In this document: positions 20,311 through 30,610 of the stretch, piece after piece
How the letters are laid out: each line of letters begins with the position of its first letter
Position numbering within the stretch: the stretch's first letter is position 1
Assembly (NCBI RefSeq): GCF_008015755.1
Contig: NZ_SSGF01000028.1
Location: forward strand, 1 to 62,807
Length of the DNA stretch: 62,807 nucleotides
From: Methylophilus sp.
Lineage (GTDB): Bacteria; Pseudomonadota; Gammaproteobacteria; Burkholderiales; Methylophilaceae
Direction of reading: 5' to 3'
Translations under genes and position numbers: made by a program
Notes under the pieces: model-generated
Seen by the model: the letters and a program-made list of their open reading frames with translations, nothing else
Database searches by the model: none
Told to the model about the DNA's origin: nothing

Positions 20311-20598
20311 TTATTCAATGACTTTGGGCACCAGGTACAGGCCATCCTGCGTGGCTGGGGCAATCGATTGAAACAGCTCGCGCTGGTTGGTTTTGGTGAC
20401 CACGTCTTCACGCAGGCGCTGTGTCACATCTTGCGAGTGCGACATCGGCACAATCCCGGTGGTGTCGACCGCCTGCATTTGCTCGATCAAACCGAGAATA
20501 CCGGAAAGTTTATTGAGGGTTTCTTGCGCTTCACTATCGCTGACCTCAATGCGGGCCAGGTGAGCGATACGCTTGATATCATCTAGATTCAGTGCCAT
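20311..20598 (-). CDS. gatC: Asp-tRNA(Asn)/Glu-tRNA(Gln) amidotransferase subunit C
   Basis: GatC, 95 residues, the small clamp that holds GatA to GatB. Typical features are the start [20 protein letters not shown], a central [10 protein letters not shown] helix and the motif [20 protein letters not shown]. First gene of gatCAB. It is transcribed divergently from mreB across a 129-bp intergenic region. Confidence 0.95.
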   Translation of the reverse strand: MALNLDDIKRIAHLARIEVSDSEAQETLNKLSGILGLIEQMQAVDTTGIVPMSHSQDVTQRLREDVVTKTNQRELFQSIAPATQDGLYLVPKVIE

Positions 20599-20688
20599 GT
20601 CAGGTTAATTGTCTGTAAGATTTTGAAAGCACATCTTAATTTCATGTGCGTTTTGCGCTATTATACCTTGATTTTATGCCGCACTTAG

Positions 20689-21771
<1,083 letters not shown>

Positions 21772-21800
21772 TTCGGGGCAACGTTGGCACGCACCCGACC

Positions 21801-22880
21801 ATGCTAAAAGGCATACACCAACAGCTTGATCCGCAGGAGTCCCCGGCATTTTTTATCCAGGGACCCAAGCCTTTTTCACGCCTGATGTTTTTTTGCACGC
21901 TATCACTGGTGATGATGGCGGTCGATGCACGCTTTGACTATTTAAGCCAGGTTAGACAATGGTTCAGCACAGCTTTACACCCGCTAGAGGTGCTGGCCAG
22001 CGCGCCTAATGAGTGGGGTCGCAATATCAACACCTACTTCACGTCACATAACCAGCTGATTCAAGACAATTTCAAACTCAAGCAACAGTCACTGATAGAC
22101 AATGCCGCCTTGCAGCGCCTGGCGACAGTGGATGCCGAAAACGCCCATTTGCGCACGCTATTGGCGGGGGATGCGCCGATTATTCCGCAAGCCACGCTCG
22201 GCGAAGTGTTGCATATGGGGCGCGACCCGTTTAGCAACATTATCACGCTCAACCGCGGCAGCCGTCACCACATCACCCCAGGCCAGGCCGTGGTGGATGA
22301 GCAAGGCGTGGTCGGGCAAATTACGCGTGTGTATACCTTTACCAGCGAAGTGACGCTGATTACCGACAAAAAACTGTCGATTCCGATCCAGATTGAGCGC
22401 AACCAGTTGCGCGCCATTGCCTTTGGTGAAGGCAAGCGCAACACGCTGGACATCCCTTACTTGCCGACCAGTGTCGATATTAAAGTCGGCGACAAGCTGG
22501 TCACTTCAGGGATTGATGGTGTGTATCCAGCAGGCCTAGCTGTGGCGGTGGTCACCCAGATCAAACAAAGCCAGGACTCCCCTTTTGCCAAAATCATCAG
22601 CCGCCCGATTGCAGGCGTGAATAACCACAAACACGTGCTGATCCTCAAGGTACCCGAGTCACCGGCCATCAACCAGTCCAGCGAAAACAGGCAAGTGCTA
22701 CCACGCAATAACGCGCAGCACCTGGACCAGTCTGTGGTTGAGGTCTTGCAAAAAAATAACGCGGCGGTTGACCCGCACCCCGCCACTGAAACCCCCGTGC
22801 TGGATGCGCCCAGCTCTGAACCAGGCGCCACCACACTGCCTGATAGTACACTCACCCCTGCCGCACCGGAGCATCCATGA
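21801..22880 (+). CDS. mreC: Rod-shape determining protein MreC
   Basis: Bitopic inner-membrane protein of 359 residues that links MreB to the periplasmic PBP2-RodA machine. A membrane segment at about residues 28-43 is followed by a coiled coil (NFKLKQQSLIDNAALQRL) and the two beta-domains of MreC (VVDEQGVVGQITRVY; LPTSVDIKVGDKLVTSG). The C-terminal tail after residue 290 is Pro/Glu/Ala-rich and low in complexity. No clear ribosome site precedes the ATG. The end overlaps mreD by 4 bases. Confidence 0.94.
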   Translation: MLKGIHQQLDPQESPAFFIQGPKPFSRLMFFCTLSLVMMAVDARFDYLSQVRQWFSTALHPLEVLASAPNEWGRNINTYFTSHNQLIQDNFKLKQQSLIDNAALQRLATVDAENAHLRTLLAGDAPIIPQATLGEVLHMGRDPFSNIITLNRGSRHHITPGQAVVDEQGVVGQITRVYTFTSEVTLITDKKLSIPIQIERNQLRAIAFGEGKRNTLDIPYLPTSVDIKVGDKLVTSGIDGVYPAGLAVAVVTQIKQSQDSPFAKIISRPIAGVNNHKHVLILKVPESPAINQSSENRQVLPRNNAQHLDQSVVEVLQKNNAAVDPHPATETPVLDAPSSEPGATTLPDSTLTPAAPEHP

Positions 22881-23353
22881 AACCGGTAAAATTCAGTATC
22901 TTTTTGTTCACTATGCTGGCTGGGTTGGTCTTTCAGCTCTATCCATGGTCTGACACCGGCGTCATCATCCGCCCTGACTTTTTGCTGGTCATCATGATTT
23001 ACTGGGTGCTGCAAGCACCTTATCACTGCAATATTGGCTGGGTCTGGTTTGCCGGGCTGTTGGTCGATTTATCCACGGGCAGCCTGCTCGGCCAGCATGC
23101 GCTGACGTTTGCCATCACCGCTTTTCTCGGCCTGATTTACCAGCGTCGCCTGGTGCTGTTTAACCGCTGGCAACTTTATTTGTATGTGATCTTTTTGTTT
23201 GGCGTACAACGCGGACTGATTTTATTGCTCAAACTGTTCGCCGGTAGTGAGTTGCCCGACTGGACCTACGCCCTGCCGGTCGCTTCGGACCTGATCTTGT
23301 GGCAGTGCATGATTATCTGGTTTGGCGAACTGACCCGCCCGAAGAAGTTATAA
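22877..23353 (+). CDS. mreD: Rod-shape determining protein MreD
   Basis: Small inner-membrane protein of 158 residues with about five hydrophobic helices and typical MreD features: RPDFLLVIMIYWVL, a GLLVDLSTGSLLGQHAL loop and a C-terminal WF-rich end. It is overlapped by mreC (ATGA) and followed 3 bp later by mrdA. Confidence 0.94.
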   Translation: MKPVKFSIFLFTMLAGLVFQLYPWSDTGVIIRPDFLLVIMIYWVLQAPYHCNIGWVWFAGLLVDLSTGSLLGQHALTFAITAFLGLIYQRRLVLFNRWQLYLYVIFLFGVQRGLILLLKLFAGSELPDWTYALPVASDLILWQCMIIWFGELTRPKKL

Positions 23354-23356
23354 GCG

Positions 23357-25297
23357 ATGGGGTATAGCACCGAACTCAAAAACCATCAAAACGAACAGCA
23401 TAAGTTCCGGGTTCGTCTGGTTTTTCTGATCTTACTGGTTCTCAGCGCCTTTTCAGCGCTGCTGGGCCGTTTCTATTTTCTGCAAGTATTTCGTTATGAC
23501 TATTATCAAACGCTGGCAGAAAACAACCGTATTTCGATTGTGCCGATCACGCCTAATCGTGGCCTGATTTCTGACCGCAACGGCATTATTCTGGCGCATA
23601 ACTTTTTTGTCTATACGCTGGAAATCACGCCATCGAAAACCGATGGCTTGCAGGACACCATTGCCGAACTTAGCAGCTTGGTCGAGATTTCCGCCACCGA
23701 TTTAAAACGTTTTAAAAAATTGCGCGCGCAGAGCCATACGTTTGAAAGCATTCCCATCCGCACCCACCTCAACGAATACGAAGCCGCCAAGTTTGCCGTC
23801 AATCGCTTCCGCTTCCCCGGTGTTGAGCTCAAATCGCGACTGTTCCGCCATTATCCCTACGGCACGCTGGGTACGCATGGCATTGGCTACATCAGCCGTA
23901 TCAACGAAAACGACCTCAAACAACTAAAAGAGAGCAGCCAGCTCTCTAATTACAAAGGCACCGAGCACATCGGCAAAGCGGGCGTCGAGCAAGCCTATGA
24001 AGCCGACCTGCATGGCGTTACCGGTTTTCAACAAGTAGAAATCGATGCCGATGGCCGGGCAGTACGCGTACTGTCGAGCGCGTCGCCCACCTCGGGCAAC
24101 AATATTGTGTTGTCTATGGATGCCAAAATGCAGGAAATCGCCGAGCATGAATTTGCCGGTCGCCGCGGCGCACTGGTGGCCATACAGCCCAAAACCGGCG
24201 AAGTGCTATCGATGGTGAGCATGCCGTCATTTGATGCCAACCTATTTGTGGATGGCATTGATTTTGACAACTGGAACCTGCTCAACAACTCCTTAGACAA
24301 ACCTCTGATCAACCGTGCATTAAAAGGCATTTATCCACCCGGCTCGACGTTCAAACCGTTTGTGGCACTGGCGGGGCTTGAGTCTGGCAAACGCCAGCCA
24401 CCTTTTACCATTAGCGACCCCGGTTATTTCACATTGCCCAATAGCCGCCACCGTTACCGCGACTGGAAGCCCTCCGGCCATGGCGCGGTGGATATGCGCA
24501 GGGCGATTACGGTTTCTTGCGATACCTTTTTTTACGGCCTGGCGGTTGAGCTTGGCATTGAGCGCCTGACCGACTTTGTGCGCCATTTTGGCTTTGGCGA
24601 AAAAACCAATATCGACATTCAAGGTGAATTGTCCGGCTTATTACCAACGCCTGCCTGGAAACAGAGACGCTATAAGCAACCGTGGTATATGGGTGAAACC
24701 GTCATTGTCGGCATTGGTCAGGGCTACACGCTGGTCACGCCCATGCAGTTGGCATATGCCACCGCCACCTTGGCTAACAACGGTAAGGCAATCCGTCCAC
24801 ATTTGGTCAATGCGATCGTCGACAGTAAAACCAATCAGGTAAAAATGTTGCCGCATGCCATTGCCGACCAGTTAAACCTGAATGTGCAGAATCTGGAGAT
24901 TGTGAAGCTGGGCATGATGGATGTGACACGGCCAGGCGGAACAGCCGCTGCCGTGGGCGCGAATGCAGGCTATGACATTGCAGCCAAAACAGGCACCGCG
25001 CAAGTGGTAGGCATCAAGCAAAACGAAAAATACAACGAAAAACTGATTGCCGAACGCCACCGTGACCACGCCTGGTTTACTGCCTATGCCCCAGCAGAAG
25101 ACCCGAAAATTGCCGTGGCGGTGATTGTTGAAAACGGCAGTCATGGCGGCTCAACCGCCGGGCCAATCGCGCGCAAAGTGATGGATTATTATTTGCTGGG
25201 CAAAGTGCCAGTAGATCCGGCCGCAGCGCAAGCAGCAGCCGCGGCAGAAGCGGCCGTCGTCAACGCGCCAGAAGTCGAGGAAGAACCGCATGATTAG
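23357..25297 (+). CDS. mrdA: Peptidoglycan transpeptidase PBP2
   Basis: Class B penicillin-binding protein of 646 residues that cross-links side-wall peptidoglycan with RodA. An N-terminal membrane anchor (about 20-42) leads to the PBP dimerisation domain (ENNRISIVPITPNRGLI) and the transpeptidase domain, with Ser330 in STFK, the SxN-equivalent VSCDT and KTG at 544-546. The last 30 residues are Ala/Glu-rich. It overlaps rodA by 8 bases. Confidence 0.97.
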   Translation: MGYSTELKNHQNEQHKFRVRLVFLILLVLSAFSALLGRFYFLQVFRYDYYQTLAENNRISIVPITPNRGLISDRNGIILAHNFFVYTLEITPSKTDGLQDTIAELSSLVEISATDLKRFKKLRAQSHTFESIPIRTHLNEYEAAKFAVNRFRFPGVELKSRLFRHYPYGTLGTHGIGYISRINENDLKQLKESSQLSNYKGTEHIGKAGVEQAYEADLHGVTGFQQVEIDADGRAVRVLSSASPTSGNNIVLSMDAKMQEIAEHEFAGRRGALVAIQPKTGEVLSMVSMPSFDANLFVDGIDFDNWNLLNNSLDKPLINRALKGIYPPGSTFKPFVALAGLESGKRQPPFTISDPGYFTLPNSRHRYRDWKPSGHGAVDMRRAITVSCDTFFYGLAVELGIERLTDFVRHFGFGEKTNIDIQGELSGLLPTPAWKQRRYKQPWYMGETVIVGIGQGYTLVTPMQLAYATATLANNGKAIRPHLVNAIVDSKTNQVKMLPHAIADQLNLNVQNLEIVKLGMMDVTRPGGTAAAVGANAGYDIAAKTGTAQVVGIKQNEKYNEKLIAERHRDHAWFTAYAPAEDPKIAVAVIVENGSHGGSTAGPIARKVMDYYLLGKVPVDPAAAQAAAAAEAAVVNAPEVEEEPHD

Positions 25298-26387
25298 ACA
25301 ATGGATAGGCCACTTTATCCGCCATATCGACTCCATCTTGCTCGCCACCGTGCTCATGGTACTGGTGGTCGCGCTCATGGTGCTTTACAGCGCCTCCGGC
25401 CAGTCACTGCTCAAGGTCAATGCGCAGTTGATCAATATTGTGGTGATGCTGGGCGTGATGTTTCTGGTCGCCAACACCCAGCCGCAACATATAGAACGCA
25501 TTGCTTTGCCAGCCTACCTGCTGGGGTTGGCCCTGCTGATTGCCGTTGCGCTGGTCGGTGACATTAGCCACGGCGCACGGCGCTGGCTAAATCTGGGCGT
25601 GACCAAAATCCAGCCCTCAGAGCTGATGAAACTGGCGGTGCCTATCATGCTGTCCTGGTATTTTTCCAAACGCGAAAGCATGCTGCGCACAGCCGATTAC
25701 ATTGTTGCAGGCGTGATTTTGCTCACACCAGTACTGCTGATTGCCAAACAGCCCGACCTCGGCACCGCCACGCTGGTATTTGCCTCTGGTTTTTATGTCA
25801 TCTTTTTAGCAGGCCTGAGCTGGAAATTTATTTTTGGTAGTGTGGTCGCGTTTGGCGCCGCCCTGCCCATTTTGTGGTCCATGCTGCATGATTACCAACG
25901 TCGCCGCGTAGAGATCCTGATCGACCCCAGCCAAGATCCGCTGGGCGCCGGTTACCATATTATTCAGGCCACCATTGCCATTGGCTCTGGCGGCACCACC
26001 GGCAAAGGCTGGCTCAACGGCACGCAGTCGCAACTGGATTTTGTGCCCGAACGCACCACCGACTTTATTTTTGCGGTGTTTGCTGAAGAGTTTGGCCTGG
26101 TTGGCTGCAGCCTGTTATTGTTGTTGTTTACCATCATTATTGGTCGCGCCTTCATTATCGCGTCACAAGCCAAGAGTACTTTCTCTCGCCTGCTGGCTGG
26201 CAGCATCGCAGCCACCTTTTTCACTTATTGTTTTGTGAATATGGGCATGGTCAGCGGCATTTTGCCTGTGGTCGGCATTCCATTACCGCTAGTCAGCTAT
26301 GGCGGCACCTCATTACTCACGCTGGGCCTAAGCCTGGGCTTATTAATGAGCGTGCAATCGCACAAGCGCCTGGTCGCCACTGATTAG
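25290..26387 (+). CDS. rodA: Peptidoglycan glycosyltransferase RodA
   Basis: SEDS-family polymerase of 365 residues with about ten membrane helices. It builds glycan strands from lipid II alongside PBP2. Family signatures include GARRWLNLGVTKIQPSELMK, the QPDLGTA motif with the catalytic-type Asp, and GIPLPLVSYGGTSLL near the C-terminus. Overlap with mrdA fits co-translation. Confidence 0.97.
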   Translation: MIRQWIGHFIRHIDSILLATVLMVLVVALMVLYSASGQSLLKVNAQLINIVVMLGVMFLVANTQPQHIERIALPAYLLGLALLIAVALVGDISHGARRWLNLGVTKIQPSELMKLAVPIMLSWYFSKRESMLRTADYIVAGVILLTPVLLIAKQPDLGTATLVFASGFYVIFLAGLSWKFIFGSVVAFGAALPILWSMLHDYQRRRVEILIDPSQDPLGAGYHIIQATIAIGSGGTTGKGWLNGTQSQLDFVPERTTDFIFAVFAEEFGLVGCSLLLLLFTIIIGRAFIIASQAKSTFSRLLAGSIAATFFTYCFVNMGMVSGILPVVGIPLPLVSYGGTSLLTLGLSLGLLMSVQSHKRLVATD

Positions 26388-26414
26388 GCGCGTCAATCCC
26401 GATTAAGGAACTGG

Positions 26415-27437
26415 ATGTTTTTTCACTTGCAACGGTTATGCCTCATCACGCTGACAATCTGGCTGGCCGCCTGTAGCAGCAGCATGCCGCCGCGGCAGAC
26501 CGCGCCCTCAACACCGCCGACAAAACCAGCAGCGAATATCCCTGCCAGCAGCGCATCCATGCCTGCCACCAACACCCCAGCCAGCAATGGCACAGTCATG
26601 GGCGGCCCAAAAGTGATTAACATAGACCCCAAACCTGAAAGCAGCGGCAATGCCACAGACGGCATAGACCCGAATATTCCGCTCGAAACCACCATCACGC
26701 CGAAGGTGGAGCCGATTGTGAAAGGCACGACCAAGCCCTATATTGTCAACGGTGAAACCGTGACACCTATGTCTGACCTCAGTACGCCATACACACAAAC
26801 CGGGCACGCCTCGTGGTATGGCAAGAAGTTTCATGGTCGCAAAACCGCCAGTGGTGAGCCTTATGATATGTTCAAACTGAGCGCGGCACACCGCACCTTG
26901 CCGATTCCGAGTTATGTACGCGTCACCAACCTCAGCAATGGTAAAACCATCATGGCGCGCGTTAATGACCGCGGGCCCTTTGGCCGCGACCGTATCATTG
27001 ACTTGTCTTATGCCGCCGCCAAACAGCTGGATATCACCCGCCACGGCTCTGCCCAAGTACAGGTGACATTAATCGACCCCGCGCAGCCATCAGAGAGCCC
27101 GACCACCACTGCGCAACCCATAGCAAACACACCAGCACTGTCGCAAGAGACGGTGCAAGTCACGCGCACCATTACTGCGGCAAAACCCTTGTCGACGTTG
27201 GACGCAAATGGTGTGTATGTACAGGTAGGCGCTTTCGGCCAAGAAGAGAACGCAGACCGTCTGCAACAGCGCATTTTCAGTGCGCTGCCAGACACACAAT
27301 CCCTGCTCAACAAAGTGTATAATGGAAAAGTGTTCCAGATCGTGCTGGGGCCATATCCAGATCACGCGTTGGCGGCTCAAGTCGCTAGTCAAATGCGTGA
27401 CCAATTCCAGTTACCTGCGCTGATATTTTCCCGGTAA
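26415..27437 (+). CDS. rlpA: Septal ring lytic transglycosylase RlpA family lipoprotein
   Basis: Outer-membrane lipoprotein of 340 residues with a signal peptide ending LAAC (lipobox, near residue 20). A Pro/Ala/Thr-rich linker leads to a double-psi beta-barrel domain (HASWYGKKFHGRKTASGE ... RVNDRGPFGRDRIIDLS), with the catalytic-type Asp and His of RlpA, and a C-terminal SPOR domain (YVQVGAFGQEENADRLQ) that binds denuded septal glycan. It has a strong AAGGA ribosome site. It sits in its usual place between rodA and dacA. Confidence 0.94.
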   Translation: MFFHLQRLCLITLTIWLAACSSSMPPRQTAPSTPPTKPAANIPASSASMPATNTPASNGTVMGGPKVINIDPKPESSGNATDGIDPNIPLETTITPKVEPIVKGTTKPYIVNGETVTPMSDLSTPYTQTGHASWYGKKFHGRKTASGEPYDMFKLSAAHRTLPIPSYVRVTNLSNGKTIMARVNDRGPFGRDRIIDLSYAAAKQLDITRHGSAQVQVTLIDPAQPSESPTTTAQPIANTPALSQETVQVTRTITAAKPLSTLDANGVYVQVGAFGQEENADRLQQRIFSALPDTQSLLNKVYNGKVFQIVLGPYPDHALAAQVASQMRDQFQLPALIFSR

Positions 27438-27438
27438 C

Positions 27439-27468
27439 TTTTTCTCGTTAAGTATTTTTTCTCGTTAA
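27439..27468 (+). repeat. 13-bp direct repeat immediately before dacA
   Basis: TTTTTCTCGTTAA occurs at 27439-27451 and 27456-27468. The second copy ends at the base before the dacA start codon and occupies the place where a ribosome binding site would be. No Shine-Dalgarno-like purine stretch is visible here. Confidence 0.5.
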
Positions 27469-28617
27469 ATGATGACCATGTGGCGTTCTTGTATTGCTTT
27501 TTTACTCTCCATTCCTTTACTGACTGTGGCGGCTGAAGCCATCACCGGCAATGTGCCTACGCCTACCCTGGCCGCCAAGGCCTTTGTGCTGCGTGATGCG
27601 AATACCGGCAGCCTGTTAGCCGCTAACAACCCGGACATGCCAGTTGAGCCAGCCTCGTTGACCAAAGTCATGACGGCTTATCTGACGTTTGAGGCCGTGA
27701 AGCAAAAACGCCTGGTACTGACACAAACCTTGCCAGTGAGCCAAAAAGCCTGGAAGGTCGAAGGCTCCAAAATGTTTATCGATACCACCATGACGGTGAC
27801 GGTGGACGAGTTGCTACATGGCCTGATTATTCAGTCTGGCAACGATGCTGCTATTACGCTGGCAGAAGGCATTGCAGGCAGCGAAGAACTGTTCGCGACG
27901 CTGATGAACAAAAAAGCCGCTGCACTAGGCATGAAAAACAGCCACTTTGTGAATGCCACTGGCTTGCCAGACCCGACGCACACGACGACGGCGCGTGACT
28001 TGTCGATTCTGGCCAATGCCTTGATCCGTGACTTTCCACAGGACTATGCGCGCCTGTATTCTCAAAAATCTTATACCTATAACAACATCACACAGCCTAA
28101 CCGCAACCGCCTGTTGTTTATTGACCCTTCAGTCGATGGCATGAAAACCGGCCACACCGAGTCTGCTGGTTATTGTCTGATTTCTTCCGCAAAACGCAGT
28201 GACTTCCGCTTGATTTCTGTGGTCCTCGGCACCACTTCAGATAATGTACGCGCGGCTGAAAGCCAGAAACTGCTGAATTTTGGTTTCCAGTTTTATGAGT
28301 CCAAGCTGATTTACCCAGCCGACAAAGCCATTACGCGTCAAAAAGTCTGGAAAGGCACCGAAAATGAAGTCGATTTAACGGTGGCCAAACCGGTCTACTT
28401 AACATTACCGCAAGGTGAATATGCCAATATGAAGGCGAATCTGCGTATTGCAAAACCACTGGAGGCGCCTCTCAAAGCGCATCAAACCGTGGGTGCCGTT
28501 GATTTCAGCCTGGGCGGCAAAGTGGTACACAGCGTGCCACTGGTGACCGTGCATGCCGTTGAGGCCAGCAACATCTTCTCACGCATGATTGACCAGGTGC
28601 GCCTGTATTTGCAGTAA
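27469..28617 (+). CDS. dacA: D-alanyl-D-alanine carboxypeptidase (PBP5/6 family)
   Basis: Low-molecular-weight PBP of 382 residues that trims the terminal D-Ala from peptidoglycan stem peptides. Signal peptide, then the active-site SLTK (Ser63-Lys66), SGND and KTG at 226-228, a PBP5-type C-terminal beta domain, and an amphipathic membrane-binding helix at the end (SNIFSRMIDQVRLYLQ). Three in-frame ATG codons (27469, 27472, 27478) and no ribosome site leave the start uncertain by up to three codons. Confidence 0.95.
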   Translation: MMTMWRSCIAFLLSIPLLTVAAEAITGNVPTPTLAAKAFVLRDANTGSLLAANNPDMPVEPASLTKVMTAYLTFEAVKQKRLVLTQTLPVSQKAWKVEGSKMFIDTTMTVTVDELLHGLIIQSGNDAAITLAEGIAGSEELFATLMNKKAAALGMKNSHFVNATGLPDPTHTTTARDLSILANALIRDFPQDYARLYSQKSYTYNNITQPNRNRLLFIDPSVDGMKTGHTESAGYCLISSAKRSDFRLISVVLGTTSDNVRAAESQKLLNFGFQFYESKLIYPADKAITRQKVWKGTENEVDLTVAKPVYLTLPQGEYANMKANLRIAKPLEAPLKAHQTVGAVDFSLGGKVVHSVPLVTVHAVEASNIFSRMIDQVRLYLQ

Positions 28618-28663
28618 ACCCTTGTCGTCATAACGCTGACTAAACACAAAGGTAGGTGACCCC

Positions 28664-28951
28664 ATGACCCAGCAAGCGCAAACGCCTGCAGCAGAAGAAA
28701 CCCTGATTGAGTTTCCGACCAACTTCCCGATCAAGGTCATGGGTGAAACGCATGACGACTTTACTCTTGAAGTCACCCGCATTATTCAGGGCCATTGGCC
28801 AGAGTTCGACACGCATTTGATCGAGATGCGCGGCAGCAGCAATGGCAAATACCTGAGCCTGACTTGCCTGGTGTATGTCACCTCTAAACCGCAACTGGAC
28901 GATATTTATCGCAGCCTGACCTCGCACCCGATGGTCAAGGTCGTGTTGTAA
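28664..28951 (+). CDS. ybeD: YbeD/DUF493 family regulatory protein
   Basis: Small cytoplasmic protein of 95 residues with the ACT-like fold of the YbeD family ([17 protein letters not shown] ... [26 protein letters not shown]). In enterobacteria ybeD also lies between dacA and lipB, as here. Its molecular role is not established, although a link to lipoate metabolism is often suggested from this context. AGGTGA precedes the ATG. Confidence 0.92.
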   Translation: MTQQAQTPAAEETLIEFPTNFPIKVMGETHDDFTLEVTRIIQGHWPEFDTHLIEMRGSSNGKYLSLTCLVYVTSKPQLDDIYRSLTSHPMVKVVL

Positions 28952-28964
28952 CCTGCTTTACCCC

Positions 28965-29579
28965 ATGCCTGCTCTGCAAATTCGCCAGCTAGGCTTGACT
29001 GATTATGCGGCCACGCTGGCTGAAATGCAGGCATTTACTGCCGCGCGCAGCCCAGATACCCCAGACCAGCTATGGATCACTGAACATCCGCCGGTCTATA
29101 CCTTGGGCCTTAACCGTCGTGGCGTCCGCCTGCCGCAAAACGACATTCCGGTCGTCAATGTAGACCGCGGCGGCAAAATCACTTATCACGGCCCCGGGCA
29201 ACTCATCATTTACTGCCTGATTGATCTGGCACGCAGCCACTTGAATGTACGGCAACTTGTCTCCATCTTGGAAAATAGCCTGATAGCATTTCTGTCAGCC
29301 TATGGTGTTGCCGCTGAGGCGCGTGCCGATGCCCCCGGCGTCTATGTGGCGGGCAAAAAAATCGCCTCCCTCGGATTACGCCTTAAAAACCAGTGCTGCT
29401 ATCATGGCCTGAGTTTAAACATAGACATGGATTTACAGCCATTTGCCGACATTGACCCTTGCGGTTATGCTGGCATGCAAATGACACAAACCCGGGATTT
29501 AAATATCGCGCTGACCATGCCTGACATTGCAGCAGAGTTAACCCAACGATTGAAAGAGAAACTGACGCATGTCAGATAA
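28965..29579 (+). CDS. lipB: Octanoyl-(acyl carrier protein):protein octanoyltransferase
   Basis: LipB, 204 residues. It transfers octanoate from acyl carrier protein to lipoyl domains. The family motifs [16 protein letters not shown], the catalytic Lys in [11 protein letters not shown] and the catalytic Cys in [13 protein letters not shown] are intact. It overlaps lipA by 11 bases. Confidence 0.97.
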   Translation: MPALQIRQLGLTDYAATLAEMQAFTAARSPDTPDQLWITEHPPVYTLGLNRRGVRLPQNDIPVVNVDRGGKITYHGPGQLIIYCLIDLARSHLNVRQLVSILENSLIAFLSAYGVAAEARADAPGVYVAGKKIASLGLRLKNQCCYHGLSLNIDMDLQPFADIDPCGYAGMQMTQTRDLNIALTMPDIAAELTQRLKEKLTHVR

Positions 29580-30564
29580 TGCCAACCCAGAACATCCGGT
29601 CAGCGTGCGCCCAGCCAAAAAAGTGGCCGGTGTCAAAGAGATAGACGCCGCTAAAACGGCACGCATCCCAATTAAAATCGTGCCGCAACCGATGCTGCGC
29701 AAGCCGGAATGGATACGTATGAAAGTGCCAGATTCGGCGCGTTTTCAGGAAATCAAACAGGTACTGCGCGACAACAATCTGCACACCGTATGTGAAGAAG
29801 CCAGTTGCCCCAATATTGGTGAATGCTTTAGCGGCGGCACGGCGACCTTTATGATTCTGGGCGATATTTGCACCCGCCGCTGCCCATTTTGTGACGTGGC
29901 GCATGGCAAACCTTTGCCGCCAGACCCCAACGAACCAGAAAACCTGGCGCGCACCATTGCGCAGATGAAACTGCGTTATGTGGTGGTGACCTCGGTCGAC
30001 CGTGATGACCTGCCCGACGGCGGCGCCCAGCACTTTGTTGATTGTATCCGTGCGATTCGCGCGCAATCGCCGCAGATCAAAATCGAGATTCTCGTGCCCG
30101 ATTTTCGTGGCCGCCTCGATGTCTCACTGAAGATTCTGCGCGAAGCACCCCCAGATGTTATGAACCATAACCTGGAAACCGTGCCACGCCTCTACAAACA
30201 GGCGCGCCCAGGCTCTGACTACCAGCACTCGCTAGATCTGCTCAAGCAATTCAGTGCCATGTACCCCCATGTGCCCACCAAGTCTGGCCTCATGCTCGGC
30301 CTGGGTGAAACCGACGAAGAAATCATTGCAGTCATGCGTGACTTGCGTGCGCACAACGTCAGCATGCTGACCTTGGGCCAATATCTGCAACCCAGCGTGC
30401 ACCATTTACCCGTGTTGCGCTATGTCACGCCGCAAACCTTCGACTGGTTTAAACAACAGGCCGACGCCATGGGCTTTGACAACGCAGCCAGCGGCCCCAT
30501 GGTGCGCAGCAGTTATCATGCAGATCAACAAGCACATGCCGTGATCGAGCAACCATCCGCATAA
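29569..30564 (+). CDS. lipA: Lipoyl synthase
   Basis: LipA, 331 residues. Radical-SAM enzyme that inserts two sulfurs into protein-bound octanoyl groups. Both cluster motifs are visible: the auxiliary cluster [12 protein letters not shown] and the radical-[11 protein letters not shown]. The conserved C-terminal Ser lies in [13 protein letters not shown]. It is coupled to lipB by overlap. Confidence 0.98.
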   Translation: MSDNANPEHPVSVRPAKKVAGVKEIDAAKTARIPIKIVPQPMLRKPEWIRMKVPDSARFQEIKQVLRDNNLHTVCEEASCPNIGECFSGGTATFMILGDICTRRCPFCDVAHGKPLPPDPNEPENLARTIAQMKLRYVVVTSVDRDDLPDGGAQHFVDCIRAIRAQSPQIKIEILVPDFRGRLDVSLKILREAPPDVMNHNLETVPRLYKQARPGSDYQHSLDLLKQFSAMYPHVPTKSGLMLGLGETDEEIIAVMRDLRAHNVSMLTLGQYLQPSVHHLPVLRYVTPQTFDWFKQQADAMGFDNAASGPMVRSSYHADQQAHAVIEQPSA

Positions 30565-30610
30565 ACGGTGCCGGTCATCCGGCCAATCAATAACAAGCAC
30601 AGGAGCAAAC

